Shown: positions 1 to 8,394 of the stretch, in pieces
Numbering within the stretch: the first letter of the stretch is position 1
Layout: each line of letters begins with the position of its first letter
Source of the DNA: Dielma sp000508965
GTDB taxonomy: Bacteria; Bacillota_I; Bacilli_A; Erysipelotrichales; Erysipelotrichaceae
Length of the DNA: 64,000 nucleotides
Assembly (NCBI GenBank): GCA_000508965.1
Contig: BAHV02000010.1
Coordinates: forward strand, 372,001 to 436,000
Direction: 5' to 3'
Position numbers and translations under genes: made by a program
Notes under the pieces: generated by a model
Seen by the model: the letters and a program-made list of their open reading frames with translations, nothing else
Database searches by the model: none
Told to the model about the DNA's origin: nothing

Positions 1-2
1 GG

Positions 3-995
3 CCTTTAGTAACTAAAAATTCATTCCGTGTCTTACATACATTAGAAACATTGGGGCCGGCACCGGAACCGAATCTGACTGTGTTATGGTCAAAACATCT
101 GCCGGATGGCTTCAAGAAATATTGCGCCAAGTTATCCATTGAGACATCATCTCTTCAATATGAAAATGATGACTTAATGCGTGTTGAGATGGGCGATGAT
201 TATTGTATTGCCTGTTGTGTAAGCTGTATGCGTGTCGGCAAGGATATGCAGTTCTTCGGTGCCCGTGCCAATCTTGCGAAAGCTTTGCTTTATTCAATCA
301 ACGGCGGTATCGATGAAAAGAAAAAGATTCAGGTATCACCGCGCTTTGAACCGATCACCAGTGAATATCTTGATTTTGATGAAGTAATGAAGAAATATGA
401 TCAAACTTTGGACTGGCTGGCAGGTTTATATATCAATACACTCAATGTCATTCATTATATGCATGATAAATACTGTTATGAAGCGATCGAAATGGCTTTG
501 CATGACTATGATGTACGGCGGCTGTTTGCGACAGGTGTAGCCGGTTTATCGGTGGTTGCTGATTCTCTTTCCGCAATCAAATATGCAAAGGTAAAGACGA
601 TTCGTGATGAAAATGGCATTGTCATTGATTATGAGGTTGAAGGTGATTTCCCTAAATATGGCAACAATGATGATCGTGTCGATCAGCTGGCTGCCGATCT
701 TGTGAAGAATTTTATGGATAAGCTCAGACAGCATCATACATACCGCGGCGGTATTCATTCAATGAGCATCTTAACAATTACAAGCAATGTCGTTTATGGT
801 AAGAAGACAGGCAATACACCGGATGGCCGTAAAGCCGGTGAACCTTTTGCGCCAGGTGCTAATCCGATGCATGGCCGTGATACAAGCGGTGCATTGGCGT
901 CTTTAGCATCGGTGGCAAAATTAAATTATGATGACGCTCGTGACGGTATTTCAAATACCTTCTCAATCGTGCCGGAATCATTAGGAAAGGACTAA
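3..995 (+). CDS. pflB: Pyruvate formate-lyase, main body lacking the glycyl-radical domain (5' end outside window)
   Basis: Formate C-acetyltransferase cleaves pyruvate with CoA to acetyl-CoA and formate in anaerobic fermentation. The reading frame is open from the first bases of the window, so the true start lies upstream; an in-frame TTG at 51 is not the start. About 330 residues are visible. They include the catalytic adjacent cysteines in IACCVS (bases 213-218), QFFGARANLAK, and the typical NTFSIVPESLGKD near the end. Full-length family members continue straight into a roughly 75-residue glycyl-radical segment. Here a TAA stops the protein exactly at that boundary and the segment is supplied by the next gene. 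Assignment is certain; that the two form one enzyme is inference. Confidence 0.95.
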   Translation, partial: PLVTKNSFRVLHTLETLGPAPEPNLTVLWSKHLPDGFKKYCAKLSIETSSLQYENDDLMRVEMGDDYCIACCVSCMRVGKDMQFFGARANLAKALLYSINGGIDEKKKIQVSPRFEPITSEYLDFDEVMKKYDQTLDWLAGLYINTLNVIHYMHDKYCYEAIEMALHDYDVRRLFATGVAGLSVVADSLSAIKYAKVKTIRDENGIVIDYEVEGDFPKYGNNDDRVDQLAADLVKNFMDKLRQHHTYRGGIHSMSILTITSNVVYGKKTGNTPDGRKAGEPFAPGANPMHGRDTSGALASLASVAKLNYDDARDGISNTFSIVPESLGKD

Positions 996-1005
996 GGAGG
1001 AACTT

Positions 1006-1239
1006 ATGAGTCAGCGTGTAGATAATTTAGTAAATTTGATCGACGGTTATGTGGAAAGCGGCGGTCATCATCTGAATGTAAATGTATTTAACCGTGAAAC
1101 ATTGTTAGATGCTCAGAAGCATCCTGAATTATATCCGCAGTTAACAATTCGGGTATCCGGTTATGCCGTTAATTTTAATAAATTGACAAAGGAACAGCAA
1201 GACGAGGTAATATCTCGTACAATGCACGAAAAAATGTAA
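1006..1239 (+). CDS. Separate glycyl-radical subunit of pyruvate formate-lyase (GrcA/YfiD-like)
   Basis: A 77-residue protein that matches only the C-terminal glycyl-radical domain of pyruvate formate-lyase. RVSGYAVNF places the radical glycine at residue 52, and LTKEQQDEVISRT is the usual C-terminal helix. The start ATG follows AAGGAGG, which overlaps the stop of the preceding gene, with about 5 bases of spacing, so this is a real second cistron in a different frame. E. coli GrcA is a comparable free domain, but there it is a spare part for an intact PflB; here the upstream PflB has no radical domain of its own, so this subunit should be essential for activity. An activating radical SAM enzyme is expected elsewhere in the genome and is not in view. 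Confidence 0.93.
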   Translation: MSQRVDNLVNLIDGYVESGGHHLNVNVFNRETLLDAQKHPELYPQLTIRVSGYAVNFNKLTKEQQDEVISRTMHEKM

Positions 1240-1243
1240 GCTA

Positions 1244-1268
1244 GGTCTGGTGAAAACCAGACTTTTCA
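1244..1268 (+). terminator. Rho-independent terminator of the pfl pair
   Basis: A 7-bp stem GTCTGGT/ACCAGAC with a GAAA loop, followed by TTTTCATTT, 4 bases past the stop of the glycyl-radical gene. Confidence 0.85.
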
Positions 1269-1323
1269 TTTACTTCTGATGCATCAAAAGGTAAAATAGA
1301 ATGAAAGACAGGAGGCTTAATTT

Positions 1324-2496
1324 ATGGAATATATAAAAGCTGGAAGATTGATTGATGGCTGCGGGAATGTCAGTGAGAACATGATCCTGTGCATTGATGA
1401 GGGGAAGATTAAAGGGATATTAAAGGCTGAACAAATGGCTAAGGAAGTAGAATTCATTGATTATTCTGATTTTACGATTATGCCGGGAATGATTAACGCG
1501 CATATTCATGCTTTTTCACCTTGTGATATGAGGGCTGAAGAAGAGCAGGCACGCACACCTTTGCAGAAGGCTTATGATGGGGAGCGTTTCATGCATGATT
1601 TGCTTTACAGCGGAGTTACCGCTGCACGTTCTCTGGGTTCTGAGGGTACCAGTGAGCAGCAGCTTCGTGATTGTATCAAAAATGGCACTGTGGTTGGCCC
1701 GGATCTTGTCGTATGCGGCCGAGTGATCACGATGAGCGGCGGTCACGGCTGGAGCAGCGGCATGCAGTCTGACGGTGTTGATGAATGCCGTAAGAATACA
1801 CGCATTCTGCTTCGCGAGGAAGCGGATGTCATTAAAATAATGGCTACCGGCGGTGTTATGACTAAAGGTGTAGAACCGGGCAGCGCACAGCTTACAATGG
1901 AAGAAATGAAGGTCTGTGTAGAAGAGGCTCATAAGGCAGGCAAGAGAACTGCGACTCATGCCCAGGGAAATCAGGGAATCCGCAACGCGCTGAATGCCGG
2001 TATTGATTCCATTGAGCATGGCATCTACCTTGATGATGAAGTAATCGCCCAGATGCTGCGTCAGGGTACTTATCTGGTGCCTACGCTTGCGGCTCCAAAA
2101 TGTATCGTCGATCATGGCGAGGGCATACTGCCTGATTATGTGATGCGTAAATCAAAACTGGTGATTGACGCTCATGTGGAAAGCTTTAAACGGGCTTATG
2201 CCGCTGGGGTGAAGATTGCGGTTGGTACAGATGCCGGTACGCCTTATAACTTCCATGATAAAACAGCCTATGAATTGGAATTAATGGTTAAGTACGGCGT
2301 TACACCGATGGAGGCCATTACCTTTGCGACCCATAACAGTGCTGAATGTCTAGGCATTGAAGCTACCCATGGTACGATTGAAGTCGGTAAGTTTGCTGAC
2401 TTAATTGTTCTTGAAAAAAATCCTTTGGATGATATCACTGCTTTACAAAATGTCAACAAAGTCTATAAACACGGTGTTTTAGTACTCAACCGATAG
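1324..2496 (+). CDS. Metal-dependent amidohydrolase (imidazolonepropionase/Xaa-Pro dipeptidase-like)
   Basis: A 390-residue cytosolic hydrolase of the amidohydrolase superfamily, probably acting on a cyclic amide or an N-acylated dipeptide. The metal-binding set is complete: HIH at residues 60-62, the presumed carboxylated lysine in VIKIMATGG (K171), H212 in THAQG, H232 in IEHGI and D303 in GTDAGTP. A short beta-sandwich wraps both ends of the barrel. The start has a GGAGG ribosome site 8 bases upstream. The gene stands alone between the pfl terminator and a small ORF. Substrate cannot be read from the sequence; imidazolonepropionase is unlikely because no histidine-degradation genes are adjacent. 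Confidence 0.85.
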   Translation: MEYIKAGRLIDGCGNVSENMILCIDEGKIKGILKAEQMAKEVEFIDYSDFTIMPGMINAHIHAFSPCDMRAEEEQARTPLQKAYDGERFMHDLLYSGVTAARSLGSEGTSEQQLRDCIKNGTVVGPDLVVCGRVITMSGGHGWSSGMQSDGVDECRKNTRILLREEADVIKIMATGGVMTKGVEPGSAQLTMEEMKVCVEEAHKAGKRTATHAQGNQGIRNALNAGIDSIEHGIYLDDEVIAQMLRQGTYLVPTLAAPKCIVDHGEGILPDYVMRKSKLVIDAHVESFKRAYAAGVKIAVGTDAGTPYNFHDKTAYELELMVKYGVTPMEAITFATHNSAECLGIEATHGTIEVGKFADLIVLEKNPLDDITALQNVNKVYKHGVLVLNR

Positions 2497-2579
2497 TTGA
2501 AAGCAGCAATTCAACGAACGGGTTATTGTTAGAATCAAGTTTCTTCTCTATGATGAAGGTGTCAAGGGAAGGTGATAAC

Positions 2580-2696
2580 ATGAGACAATCAAAACAGAAA
2601 TTCTATTATCCGCAGGAGCAAAATGCATTTGCTAAAAAAACCTTAAGCGCAAAAGCTTGGTTTTGGATACACAGTCTTATGAACCCTAATCGATAA
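2580..2696 (+). CDS. Small hypothetical protein, 38 residues
   Basis: A short frame (MRQSKQKFYY at the start, WFWIHSLMNPNR at the end) with a GGGAAGGTG ribosome site. It stops 16 bases before the XRE regulator, so the two are probably co-transcribed. It is basic, with an aromatic patch and no clear membrane helix. I do not recognise it. Because it is so short, its coding status rests only on the ribosome site and its position. Confidence 0.4.
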   Translation: MRQSKQKFYYPQEQNAFAKKTLSAKAWFWIHSLMNPNR

Positions 2697-2712
2697 CCTA
2701 AAGGAGAACCAT

Positions 2713-3609
2713 ATGAACATTGGAAAAACGATTGCTGATTATCGTAAAGCAGCAAATATGACGCAGTCAGAAGTCGCAGACCAGTTGGGCGTTACTTATC
2801 AGGCAGTATCCAAATGGGAACGTGATGAAAGTCTTCCGGATATAACCATGCTGCCGAAGATTGCTGATCTCTTTCATATCAGTATTGATACTTTATTAAG
2901 AGGCAGTTTTGAAATGAAGGAAGAAAAAGAAGTTGCGACAGCCCGTCAGATCATTGAAGAAGTCACTGAGGCGGAACAGGATGAAACGCCTAAAGCCGCT
3001 GACAAACCTGTTGATGATGAAAAAACAGAATCAGATGAAAACGATAATGATGCCTTTATCAACATCAACTTAGGCGGTCTGCTGGAACAGCTTGCACCGC
3101 TGATGAAGCCTAACCAGTTGGATCGGGTAGTCGGCAAGCTTGGCCGGATGAATAAAAAATTAAGCAGCATCTATCCGTTCCTAAAGCGTGAACGAATGAG
3201 TGAACTGATTGCCAAGACCCCCTTGGATGAGCTGGAAATTGATGAACTGCTGCCATTCTTAAACAGTGCGCAGCGCGATCTGCTGATTGAAAAAATCGTG
3301 CAATATGAAAATGTACCTGATTTTTTAGATCTTGATGATCTTTATCCTTTCCTTAACTCAGCCCAGAAAACGATATTGCTTTCATGGCTGCTGGCTTATG
3401 ATCGTTTTGATCTGCTTGATGATTTTATGCCTTTCTCCAACTCAGAGCATCGTGAAAAGATTATTGACGAAATGCTTGAAACAGGAAATTTAGAGTATGT
3501 CAGTGAAACCTATCCTTTCATTAATAATGAGTTAAAAGACCGGCTGCTTACTTATTTCATAGAAAATCGAATGACTGAAGAACTTTCTGAACTGATGGAT
3601 TTTATGTGA
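2713..3609 (+). CDS. XRE-family regulator with C-terminal helical repeats
   Basis: A 298-residue protein. Residues 1-60 are a typical XRE helix-turn-helix (IADYRKAANMTQSEVADQLGVT, split here as MTQSEVADQLG and TYQAVSKWER). Residues 65-118 form an acidic linker. From about residue 153 to the end there are five helical repeats of roughly 26-32 residues, each opening with a PF motif: IYPFLK, LLPFLNSAQ, LYPFLNSAQ, MPFSNSEH and YPFINNE. The repeats may bind a ligand or partner protein and control the DNA-binding head. The ribosome site AAAGGAGA is strong. The operon probably includes the 38-residue ORF upstream. DNA-binding role is well supported; the function of the repeats is unknown to me. Confidence 0.85.
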   Translation: MNIGKTIADYRKAANMTQSEVADQLGVTYQAVSKWERDESLPDITMLPKIADLFHISIDTLLRGSFEMKEEKEVATARQIIEEVTEAEQDETPKAADKPVDDEKTESDENDNDAFININLGGLLEQLAPLMKPNQLDRVVGKLGRMNKKLSSIYPFLKRERMSELIAKTPLDELEIDELLPFLNSAQRDLLIEKIVQYENVPDFLDLDDLYPFLNSAQKTILLSWLLAYDRFDLLDDFMPFSNSEHREKIIDEMLETGNLEYVSETYPFINNELKDRLLTYFIENRMTEELSELMDFM

Positions 3610-3626
3610 TCCATCGGTTTTCTTTT
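3594..3626 (+). terminator. Terminator overlapping the end of the XRE gene
   Basis: Stem GATGGAT/ATCCATC (3594-3600 with 3609-3615) that includes the last codons and stop, followed by GGTTTTCTTTT. Confidence 0.7.
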
Positions 3627-3722
3627 CGGTGACAGTTTATATAGTTTGCGTAAATTTGACTGTCTTTTTGAAAGAAAGTGATATAATAATGATGATTATT
3701 TTAAATTTGGAAAGGAAAATCT

Positions 3723-4448
3723 ATGAAAAAATTCAACTGGCGTAAATTTATTAACCGTTTTGTCTTTTTTTCTTTACTTATATCGGCAATCTTTTTGATT
3801 ATTCGATTATTTTTAGCACCGGCGGGCAACGATGTTCCTTATGGACGCGTTAAAAGTGATTATGTTTTAATGCTTGTGCAATGTATTCTCGGCTTATTTG
3901 CCATGACTTTACCAGGCTTGCTTTCGCATCGTTTTCAAATCGAGATTCCTTCTGGCATGCTGGTACTTTATGCGATCTTCCTATACGGGGCGATCTTTCT
4001 TGGCGAGGTGCGTTCATTTTATTACACGGTACCGCATTGGGATACGATTCTGCATACCTTTTCCGGCGGTATGCTGGGGGCATTAGGCTTCTCCTTTGTG
4101 ACATTGCTGAATAAAACCGATAAGATACCATTAAATCTGTCACCGATTTTCATTGCGATTTTTGCGTTCTGCTTTGCGGTGACGTTAGGTGTATTTTGGG
4201 AAATTTATGAATTTACCTTTGATGGTGTTCTGGGCTTAAATATGCAGAAGTTTTCTCTTGAATCCGGTGAGCTGCTGATGGGCAGGGCGGCGCTTCAGGA
4301 TACGATGAAGGATTTGATCGTTGACTGCTTAGGTGCCTTTATCATGGCATTAGTGGGTTATATTTCATTGAAATACAAGACTGGTTTTATAGAAAAGCTG
4401 ACACTGCGCAAGAAAAAAAATCACCACGATAAGCGCTTATCCGCTTAG
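3723..4448 (+). CDS. DUF2238/YjdF-like integral membrane protein
   Basis: A 241-residue protein with about six hydrophobic helices and a basic C-terminal tail. HWDTILHTFSGGMLGALGF and the later FWEIYEFTFD carry the conserved histidine, aspartate and glutamate of the DUF2238 (YjdF-type) inner-membrane family, whose biochemical role is not established. The ribosome site is GGAAAGG. A TetR regulator begins 9 bases after the stop, so the pair is one transcription unit ending at the hairpin at 5012. A possible weak promoter (TTGACT, then TATAAT at 3682 with a long 20-base spacer) lies upstream. Confidence 0.75.
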   Translation: MKKFNWRKFINRFVFFSLLISAIFLIIRLFLAPAGNDVPYGRVKSDYVLMLVQCILGLFAMTLPGLLSHRFQIEIPSGMLVLYAIFLYGAIFLGEVRSFYYTVPHWDTILHTFSGGMLGALGFSFVTLLNKTDKIPLNLSPIFIAIFAFCFAVTLGVFWEIYEFTFDGVLGLNMQKFSLESGELLMGRAALQDTMKDLIVDCLGAFIMALVGYISLKYKTGFIEKLTLRKKKNHHDKRLSA

Positions 4449-4457
4449 TGATTAATT

Positions 4458-5018
4458 ATGTCACAGACAACCAAAAAAGCATTAGCGGCCTCTTTAAAAC
4501 AGCTGCTGAAGGAGAAACCGCTGGATAAAATAACGGTGACAGACCTGGTTGAGGACTGTGAGGTAAACCGTCAAACGTTTTATTATCATTTTCAGGATAT
4601 CTATGATCTGATTGAATGGATCTATGTCAGTGAAGCGGCCCGTATCCTTGGCGATAAAAAAACAGCGGCAACTTGGCAGCAGGGCTTTCAGAATATTTTT
4701 GACTATCTGATAGAAAACAGCTCTTTTGTATTAAATACCTTTCATTCACTAAATCGTGAACATCTTGAACGATTCCTTTATGAACAAACCTATCATCTGC
4801 TTTATGATGTTGTTGATGAGGAAGCGGCAGTCTATACAGTATCAGAAGCGGATAAAGCTTTTATTGCAGATTTTTATAAATATGGTTTTGTCGGTATTGT
4901 GCTGGATTGGATCAGCAAGGGAATGAGGGAAGACCCGCAGACAATTATTCAGCGTCTTTATGTAATGATACATGGTAATATAACAAAAGCGCTTCATGAT
5001 TTTGAAAAGGAACACTGA
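4458..5018 (+). CDS. TetR/AcrR-family regulator (DhaS-like)
   Basis: A 186-residue repressor-type protein. The N-terminal helix-turn-helix is clear (KITVTDLVEDCEVNRQTFYYHF, read as ITVTDLVEDC then VNRQTFYYHF). The helical C-terminal ligand domain resembles the TetR_C_8/DhaS group. It lies 9 bases after the DUF2238 membrane protein and shares its terminator. The next gene on the same strand is oleate hydratase, which is often found near a TetR gene, so control of fatty-acid detoxification is a reasonable guess. No matching palindrome was found near that promoter. Confidence 0.85.
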   Translation: MSQTTKKALAASLKQLLKEKPLDKITVTDLVEDCEVNRQTFYYHFQDIYDLIEWIYVSEAARILGDKKTAATWQQGFQNIFDYLIENSSFVLNTFHSLNREHLERFLYEQTYHLLYDVVDEEAAVYTVSEADKAFIADFYKYGFVGIVLDWISKGMREDPQTIIQRLYVMIHGNITKALHDFEKEH

Positions 5019-5040
5019 TTTATACAAGTCAGTGTTTTTG
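5012..5040 (+). terminator. Terminator after the TetR gene
   Basis: Stem ACACTGA/TCAGTGT (5012-5018 with 5029-5035) followed by TTTTTG; it overlaps the stop codon. Confidence 0.8.
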
Positions 5041-5161
5041 TATGAAATTTTGTCAAGGTTAAGGCAATGTTGAAAGATTGGACAGGCAGGACGTAATGTC
5101 TATGGCAGCTTTTTTAATTATTGAGTATTCTATGGGTGTAAAACAAATGGAGGTACTTAAT

Positions 5162-6967
5162 ATGTATTATAGCAGTGGTAATTATGAAGCATTTGCACGC
5201 CCAAAGAAACCGGCTGACGTTGATCATAAATCAGCTTATGTGATTGGTTCAGGTCTTGCCGCTCTGACAGCAGCATTCTATCTTGTTCGTGATGGACAGT
5301 TGAAAGGTGAACGAATTCATATTTTAGAAAAATTAGATTTAGCCGGCGGCAGCTGTGATGGCCGCAAAGATATTACAAAAGGCTATTATATGCGCGGCGG
5401 CCGTGAAATGGATAATCATTTTGAGGTTATGTGGGATGTATACCGCGATGTTCCATCAATCGAAACTCCGGGAGTCACTGTACTTGATGAATATTATTGG
5501 TTAAATAAAGAAGATCCGAATTACTCTTTATGCCGTGCGTCAACTAATTGCGGTGAGGATGCGCATACAGATAAGAAGTTTACATTAGATAAAGAGTCTG
5601 CATTAGCTATGTCAAAGTTATTTATCACCCCTGAAAAGGATTTAGAGGATAAAAAAATATCGGATGTGCTGCCGGAATCATTTTGGTCAACGAATTTCTG
5701 GCTCTATTGGCAGACAATGTTCGCTTTCCAGCGCTGGTCAAGTGCTTTGGAAATGAAGCGTTATCTATGCCGTTATGTACACCATATTGATGGTTTACCT
5801 GATTTTAGTGCTTTGCGTTTCACTAAGTACAATCAATATGAAAGTATGATTCTGCCGCTAGTGAAGTATCTGGAAGCTCATGGCGTTACATTAGAATTTG
5901 GCATGAATGTTAAAAATGTTGTCATTGAAAATAAAAATGGTGAACGTATAGCAAAGCAAATTGTTTATATTAAAGGCGGTGTTGAACAAACCATTGATTT
6001 AACTGCTGATGATTTAGTATTCATTACTAATGGCTGCTGCACGGATACCTCTTGCTACGGCGATCAGAATACCGCCCCAGATTTATCATGTGTAAAGAAT
6101 GGTACAGGAGAAAGCTGGGATCTGTGGAAGAATATAGCAGCGCAGGCTGACCATGGTGAATATGGTGATCCGGATCATTATTGTGATGATTTTGAAGCTA
6201 CAAACTGGATGAGTGCCACGGTTGCGACTGCGAATGAGGATATCATTCAGCATATCATGAAAATTTGCAAGCGTGATCCTCGTGAAGGAAAGGTTACAAC
6301 CGGCGGTATTGTTACGGTTAAAGACAGCACAGAAAATTGGTACATGTCTTGGACTATCAATCGTCAGCCGCAGTTTAAGGCCCAGGATAAAGATACCGTA
6401 TTGATTTGGGTTTATGGTTTAACGACTAATAAAGAGGGTAATTTTGTTAAAAAGGCAATGCGTGACTGCACCGGTGAGGAAATTTGTCAGGAATGGCTCT
6501 ATCATATCGGTGTGCCTGTAAATCAAATTGCAGATTTAGCGAAGAATGCCTGCAACACAACCACTTGCTTCATGCCATTCATCAATTCATTCTTCCAGCC
6601 GAGAAAAGAGAGTGACCGTCCAAAGGTAGTACCTGAAGGTGCTGTAAACTTTGCCTTCATCGGTCAGTTTGCGGAAACACCGAGAGACACTATTTTCACT
6701 ACGGAATATTCAATGCGTACAGGTATGGAATCAGTTTATACATTATTAAATGTTGACCGCGGTGTGCCGGAAGTATGGGGCAGTAAATATGATGTTCGTG
6801 AATTGCTGAGAGCTTGCTACTATGCCATTGATAAGCAGCCGATTACAAACATTAAGCTGTCATTTAAGGAAAGAGAAATGATTAAGATAGCGATGCGGTT
6901 TGTGAAGGGAACTGATGTGGAAATTTTATTGAAGGAATCAGGATTGATTCCGGATACAGAAGAATAA
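5162..6967 (+). CDS. ohyA: Oleate hydratase (FAD-dependent)
   Basis: This enzyme hydrates the cis-9 double bond of oleate and related unsaturated fatty acids to 10-hydroxy acids, which detoxifies them and can supply hydroxy fatty acids in the gut. The protein has 601 residues, close to the family norm of 565-600. YVIGSGLAALTAAFYL is the FAD Rossmann motif, and GGREMDNHFE holds the catalytic glutamate loop. The ATG at 5162 was chosen over an in-frame ATG at 5078 because GGAGG lies 8 bases upstream of it and homology begins there (MYYSSGNYEAFARPKKP). It is monocistronic, flanked by terminators. Family assignment is secure; preferred substrate is not visible. Confidence 0.95.
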   Translation: MYYSSGNYEAFARPKKPADVDHKSAYVIGSGLAALTAAFYLVRDGQLKGERIHILEKLDLAGGSCDGRKDITKGYYMRGGREMDNHFEVMWDVYRDVPSIETPGVTVLDEYYWLNKEDPNYSLCRASTNCGEDAHTDKKFTLDKESALAMSKLFITPEKDLEDKKISDVLPESFWSTNFWLYWQTMFAFQRWSSALEMKRYLCRYVHHIDGLPDFSALRFTKYNQYESMILPLVKYLEAHGVTLEFGMNVKNVVIENKNGERIAKQIVYIKGGVEQTIDLTADDLVFITNGCCTDTSCYGDQNTAPDLSCVKNGTGESWDLWKNIAAQADHGEYGDPDHYCDDFEATNWMSATVATANEDIIQHIMKICKRDPREGKVTTGGIVTVKDSTENWYMSWTINRQPQFKAQDKDTVLIWVYGLTTNKEGNFVKKAMRDCTGEEICQEWLYHIGVPVNQIADLAKNACNTTTCFMPFINSFFQPRKESDRPKVVPEGAVNFAFIGQFAETPRDTIFTTEYSMRTGMESVYTLLNVDRGVPEVWGSKYDVRELLRACYYAIDKQPITNIKLSFKEREMIKIAMRFVKGTDVEILLKESGLIPDTEE

Positions 6968-6977
6968 TTTGATTAAG

Positions 6978-7003
6978 GGTACTGTTAAAACGGTACCTTT
7001 TTG
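6978..7003 (+). terminator. Terminator of oleate hydratase
   Basis: An 8-bp stem from GGTACTGT and the facing ACGGTACC side, with one G-T pair, then CTTTTTTG. Confidence 0.85.
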
Positions 7004-7084
7004 TATGCTGTACAATAGTTGGAGATTGAGAATAAAGTCGTAAATGGTATAATGCAGATATAAAGGTTTAAAGGCAGGCAGAGT

Positions 7085-7572
7085 ATGAAGAAATTTCTTT
7101 GAGCAGTCTTATTAATAGTCTCTTTAATTTTAGTCATTAAGTGTATTATGAGCAGCCTTTTGATTGCATAAGCATGAATTTGATGAAAATTATCACACAT
7201 GTCTTGAAGATACATTTTTTATCGGCTTAAATATGCCGCTTCATCAGGATATAATGTATCTTATTATTTGTTAAAAGAAAATTTTATGATGAAGCCTTTA
7301 TTGGCATTCAGGTTACTGACTTCTGGAACAGTTTTGATATCATTGTATATCATTCGCAGGCAGCTGATTATGAATTAAGTAAATCACTTAAAAATATTGA
7401 TATATTAATAAAAATACATGATAGTTATGTTAGCGTTAAGTCTATGTTTGAATATAATAAGATTTATTATGGAGAGCTGATAAAGTATGTAAAGCATGAC
7501 AGTGATGAATCAGAGGCAGAACAAGTATGGCTCATACTGAATATCATTGATGAATGTATCCATAATGATTAA
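7085..7572 (+). pseudogene. Decayed gene, probably a membrane-anchored or exported protein
   Basis: An ATG with a hydrophobic signal-like start (MKKFL, stop, AVLLIVSLILVIKCIMSSLLIA) is followed by stops. Coding-like sequence then continues in a second frame (HEFDENYHTCLEDTFF, GLNMPLHQDI) and, after another shift near 7255, in a third frame that stays open for about 105 codons to a TAA at 7570. At least one nonsense mutation and two frameshifts are needed to join them. A TATAAT lies at 7048, so it may still be transcribed. The original family is not recognisable. An alternative is unrelated AT-rich spacer with a chance open frame. Confidence 0.5.
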
Positions 7573-7663
7573 GAAAAAGAGAATCTTTATGCATTGATTT
7601 TAAAAATTATCTTTTAAGCTATGTGAGCGGCTGTGTTATAATCTACTAAAAGAGGTACATAAA

Positions 7664-8065
7664 ATGAGACAAATCATGTTTTATACACTTGATGGGAAAT
7701 TAAAAGAGAGTAATGTGTTAAATGAAAAAACACTTGCGGATATTAATGGTAAAATGGTTCGCTGTCATATGCAGGATGGGACTTACTTAGACGGTTATGC
7801 TGATCCGTATCGAATACATGCTGATTATGATCATAAGATTCATGATGTCATATATCTGCAGACATGGGATAATCTTGATGAATCAGGCCACTGGATCAAT
7901 AATGATGAATCAAAATACAAACAGACATTCACGCCTGTTAAGCTTGATCAGGTAAAGGATATAGAAGTGATCCTTTTTTCAAGTCCTCGTTTTGGTACAA
8001 GAATTTCAAATCATTTTTTTATTGACAGCGGTTATGAAAAGAAGGAGGCTTCTTGTGATGAATGA
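7664..8065 (+). CDS. Conserved hypothetical protein, 133 residues
   Basis: A soluble, acidic protein with many aromatic residues (GTYLDGYADPYRIHADYDHKI, read as DGTYLDGYADPYR then IHADYDHKI) and no membrane segment or recognisable domain. The ribosome site AGAGGT precedes the ATG. Its 3' end overlaps the following MGMT-like gene by 8 bases, so the two are translationally coupled, which hints at a shared role. I do not recognise the family. Confidence 0.7.
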   Translation: MRQIMFYTLDGKLKESNVLNEKTLADINGKMVRCHMQDGTYLDGYADPYRIHADYDHKIHDVIYLQTWDNLDESGHWINNDESKYKQTFTPVKLDQVKDIEVILFSSPRFGTRISNHFFIDSGYEKKEASCDE

Positions 8066-8354
8066 AGATTTTGCCTATATGGTCTTAGAAATCGTGCGTG
8101 AAATACCCAAAGGAAAAGTTGCCAGCTACTCCCAGATTGCTGCCTTATCCGGTTATCCAAAACGGGCGCGGATGGTCGGCAAGATTCTCTCACAGGCTGA
8201 ATATTTTGGCCGTTATCCATGTCATCGGGTACTGCACAGTGATGGCCGCTTAGTCACAGGCTGGGAGGAACAGCGCGAATTATTGGCAAATGAAGGTGTT
8301 TTCTGCACGTCCCCAGGGAAAATTAACATGGCCAGCTATCAATGGAAAAATTAA
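8058..8354 (+). CDS. MGMT-domain protein (alkylated-DNA repair, DNA-binding domain only)
   Basis: A 98-residue protein with only the C-terminal MGMT fold (VREIPKGKVASYSQIAALSG, YPCHRVL). The active-site motif is PCHRV, so the methyl-acceptor cysteine of O6-alkylguanine transferases is kept; the similarly short ATL proteins usually have tryptophan there. ATG 8058 was chosen because GAAGGAGG precedes it and homology starts at NEDFAYMVLEIV. It overlaps the preceding hypothetical gene. It could be a minimal transferase or an ATL-type damage sensor that has kept the cysteine. Confidence 0.85.
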   Translation: MNEDFAYMVLEIVREIPKGKVASYSQIAALSGYPKRARMVGKILSQAEYFGRYPCHRVLHSDGRLVTGWEEQRELLANEGVFCTSPGKINMASYQWKN

Positions 8355-8391
8355 AAAATGTACTTATCCAGTTACGGTATAAGTACATTTT
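8355..8391. terminator. Bidirectional terminator between convergent genes
   Basis: A perfect 13-bp stem, AAAATGTACTTAT with its complement, with A and T flanks usable in both directions; it serves the MGMT-like gene and the kinase-like gene that ends at 8395. Confidence 0.85.
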
Positions 8392-8394
8392 AAA

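Noticed and set aside
1516..2115. A 199-codon minus-strand frame
   Set aside because: It is antisense to the amidohydrolase gene, whose full motif set is intact.
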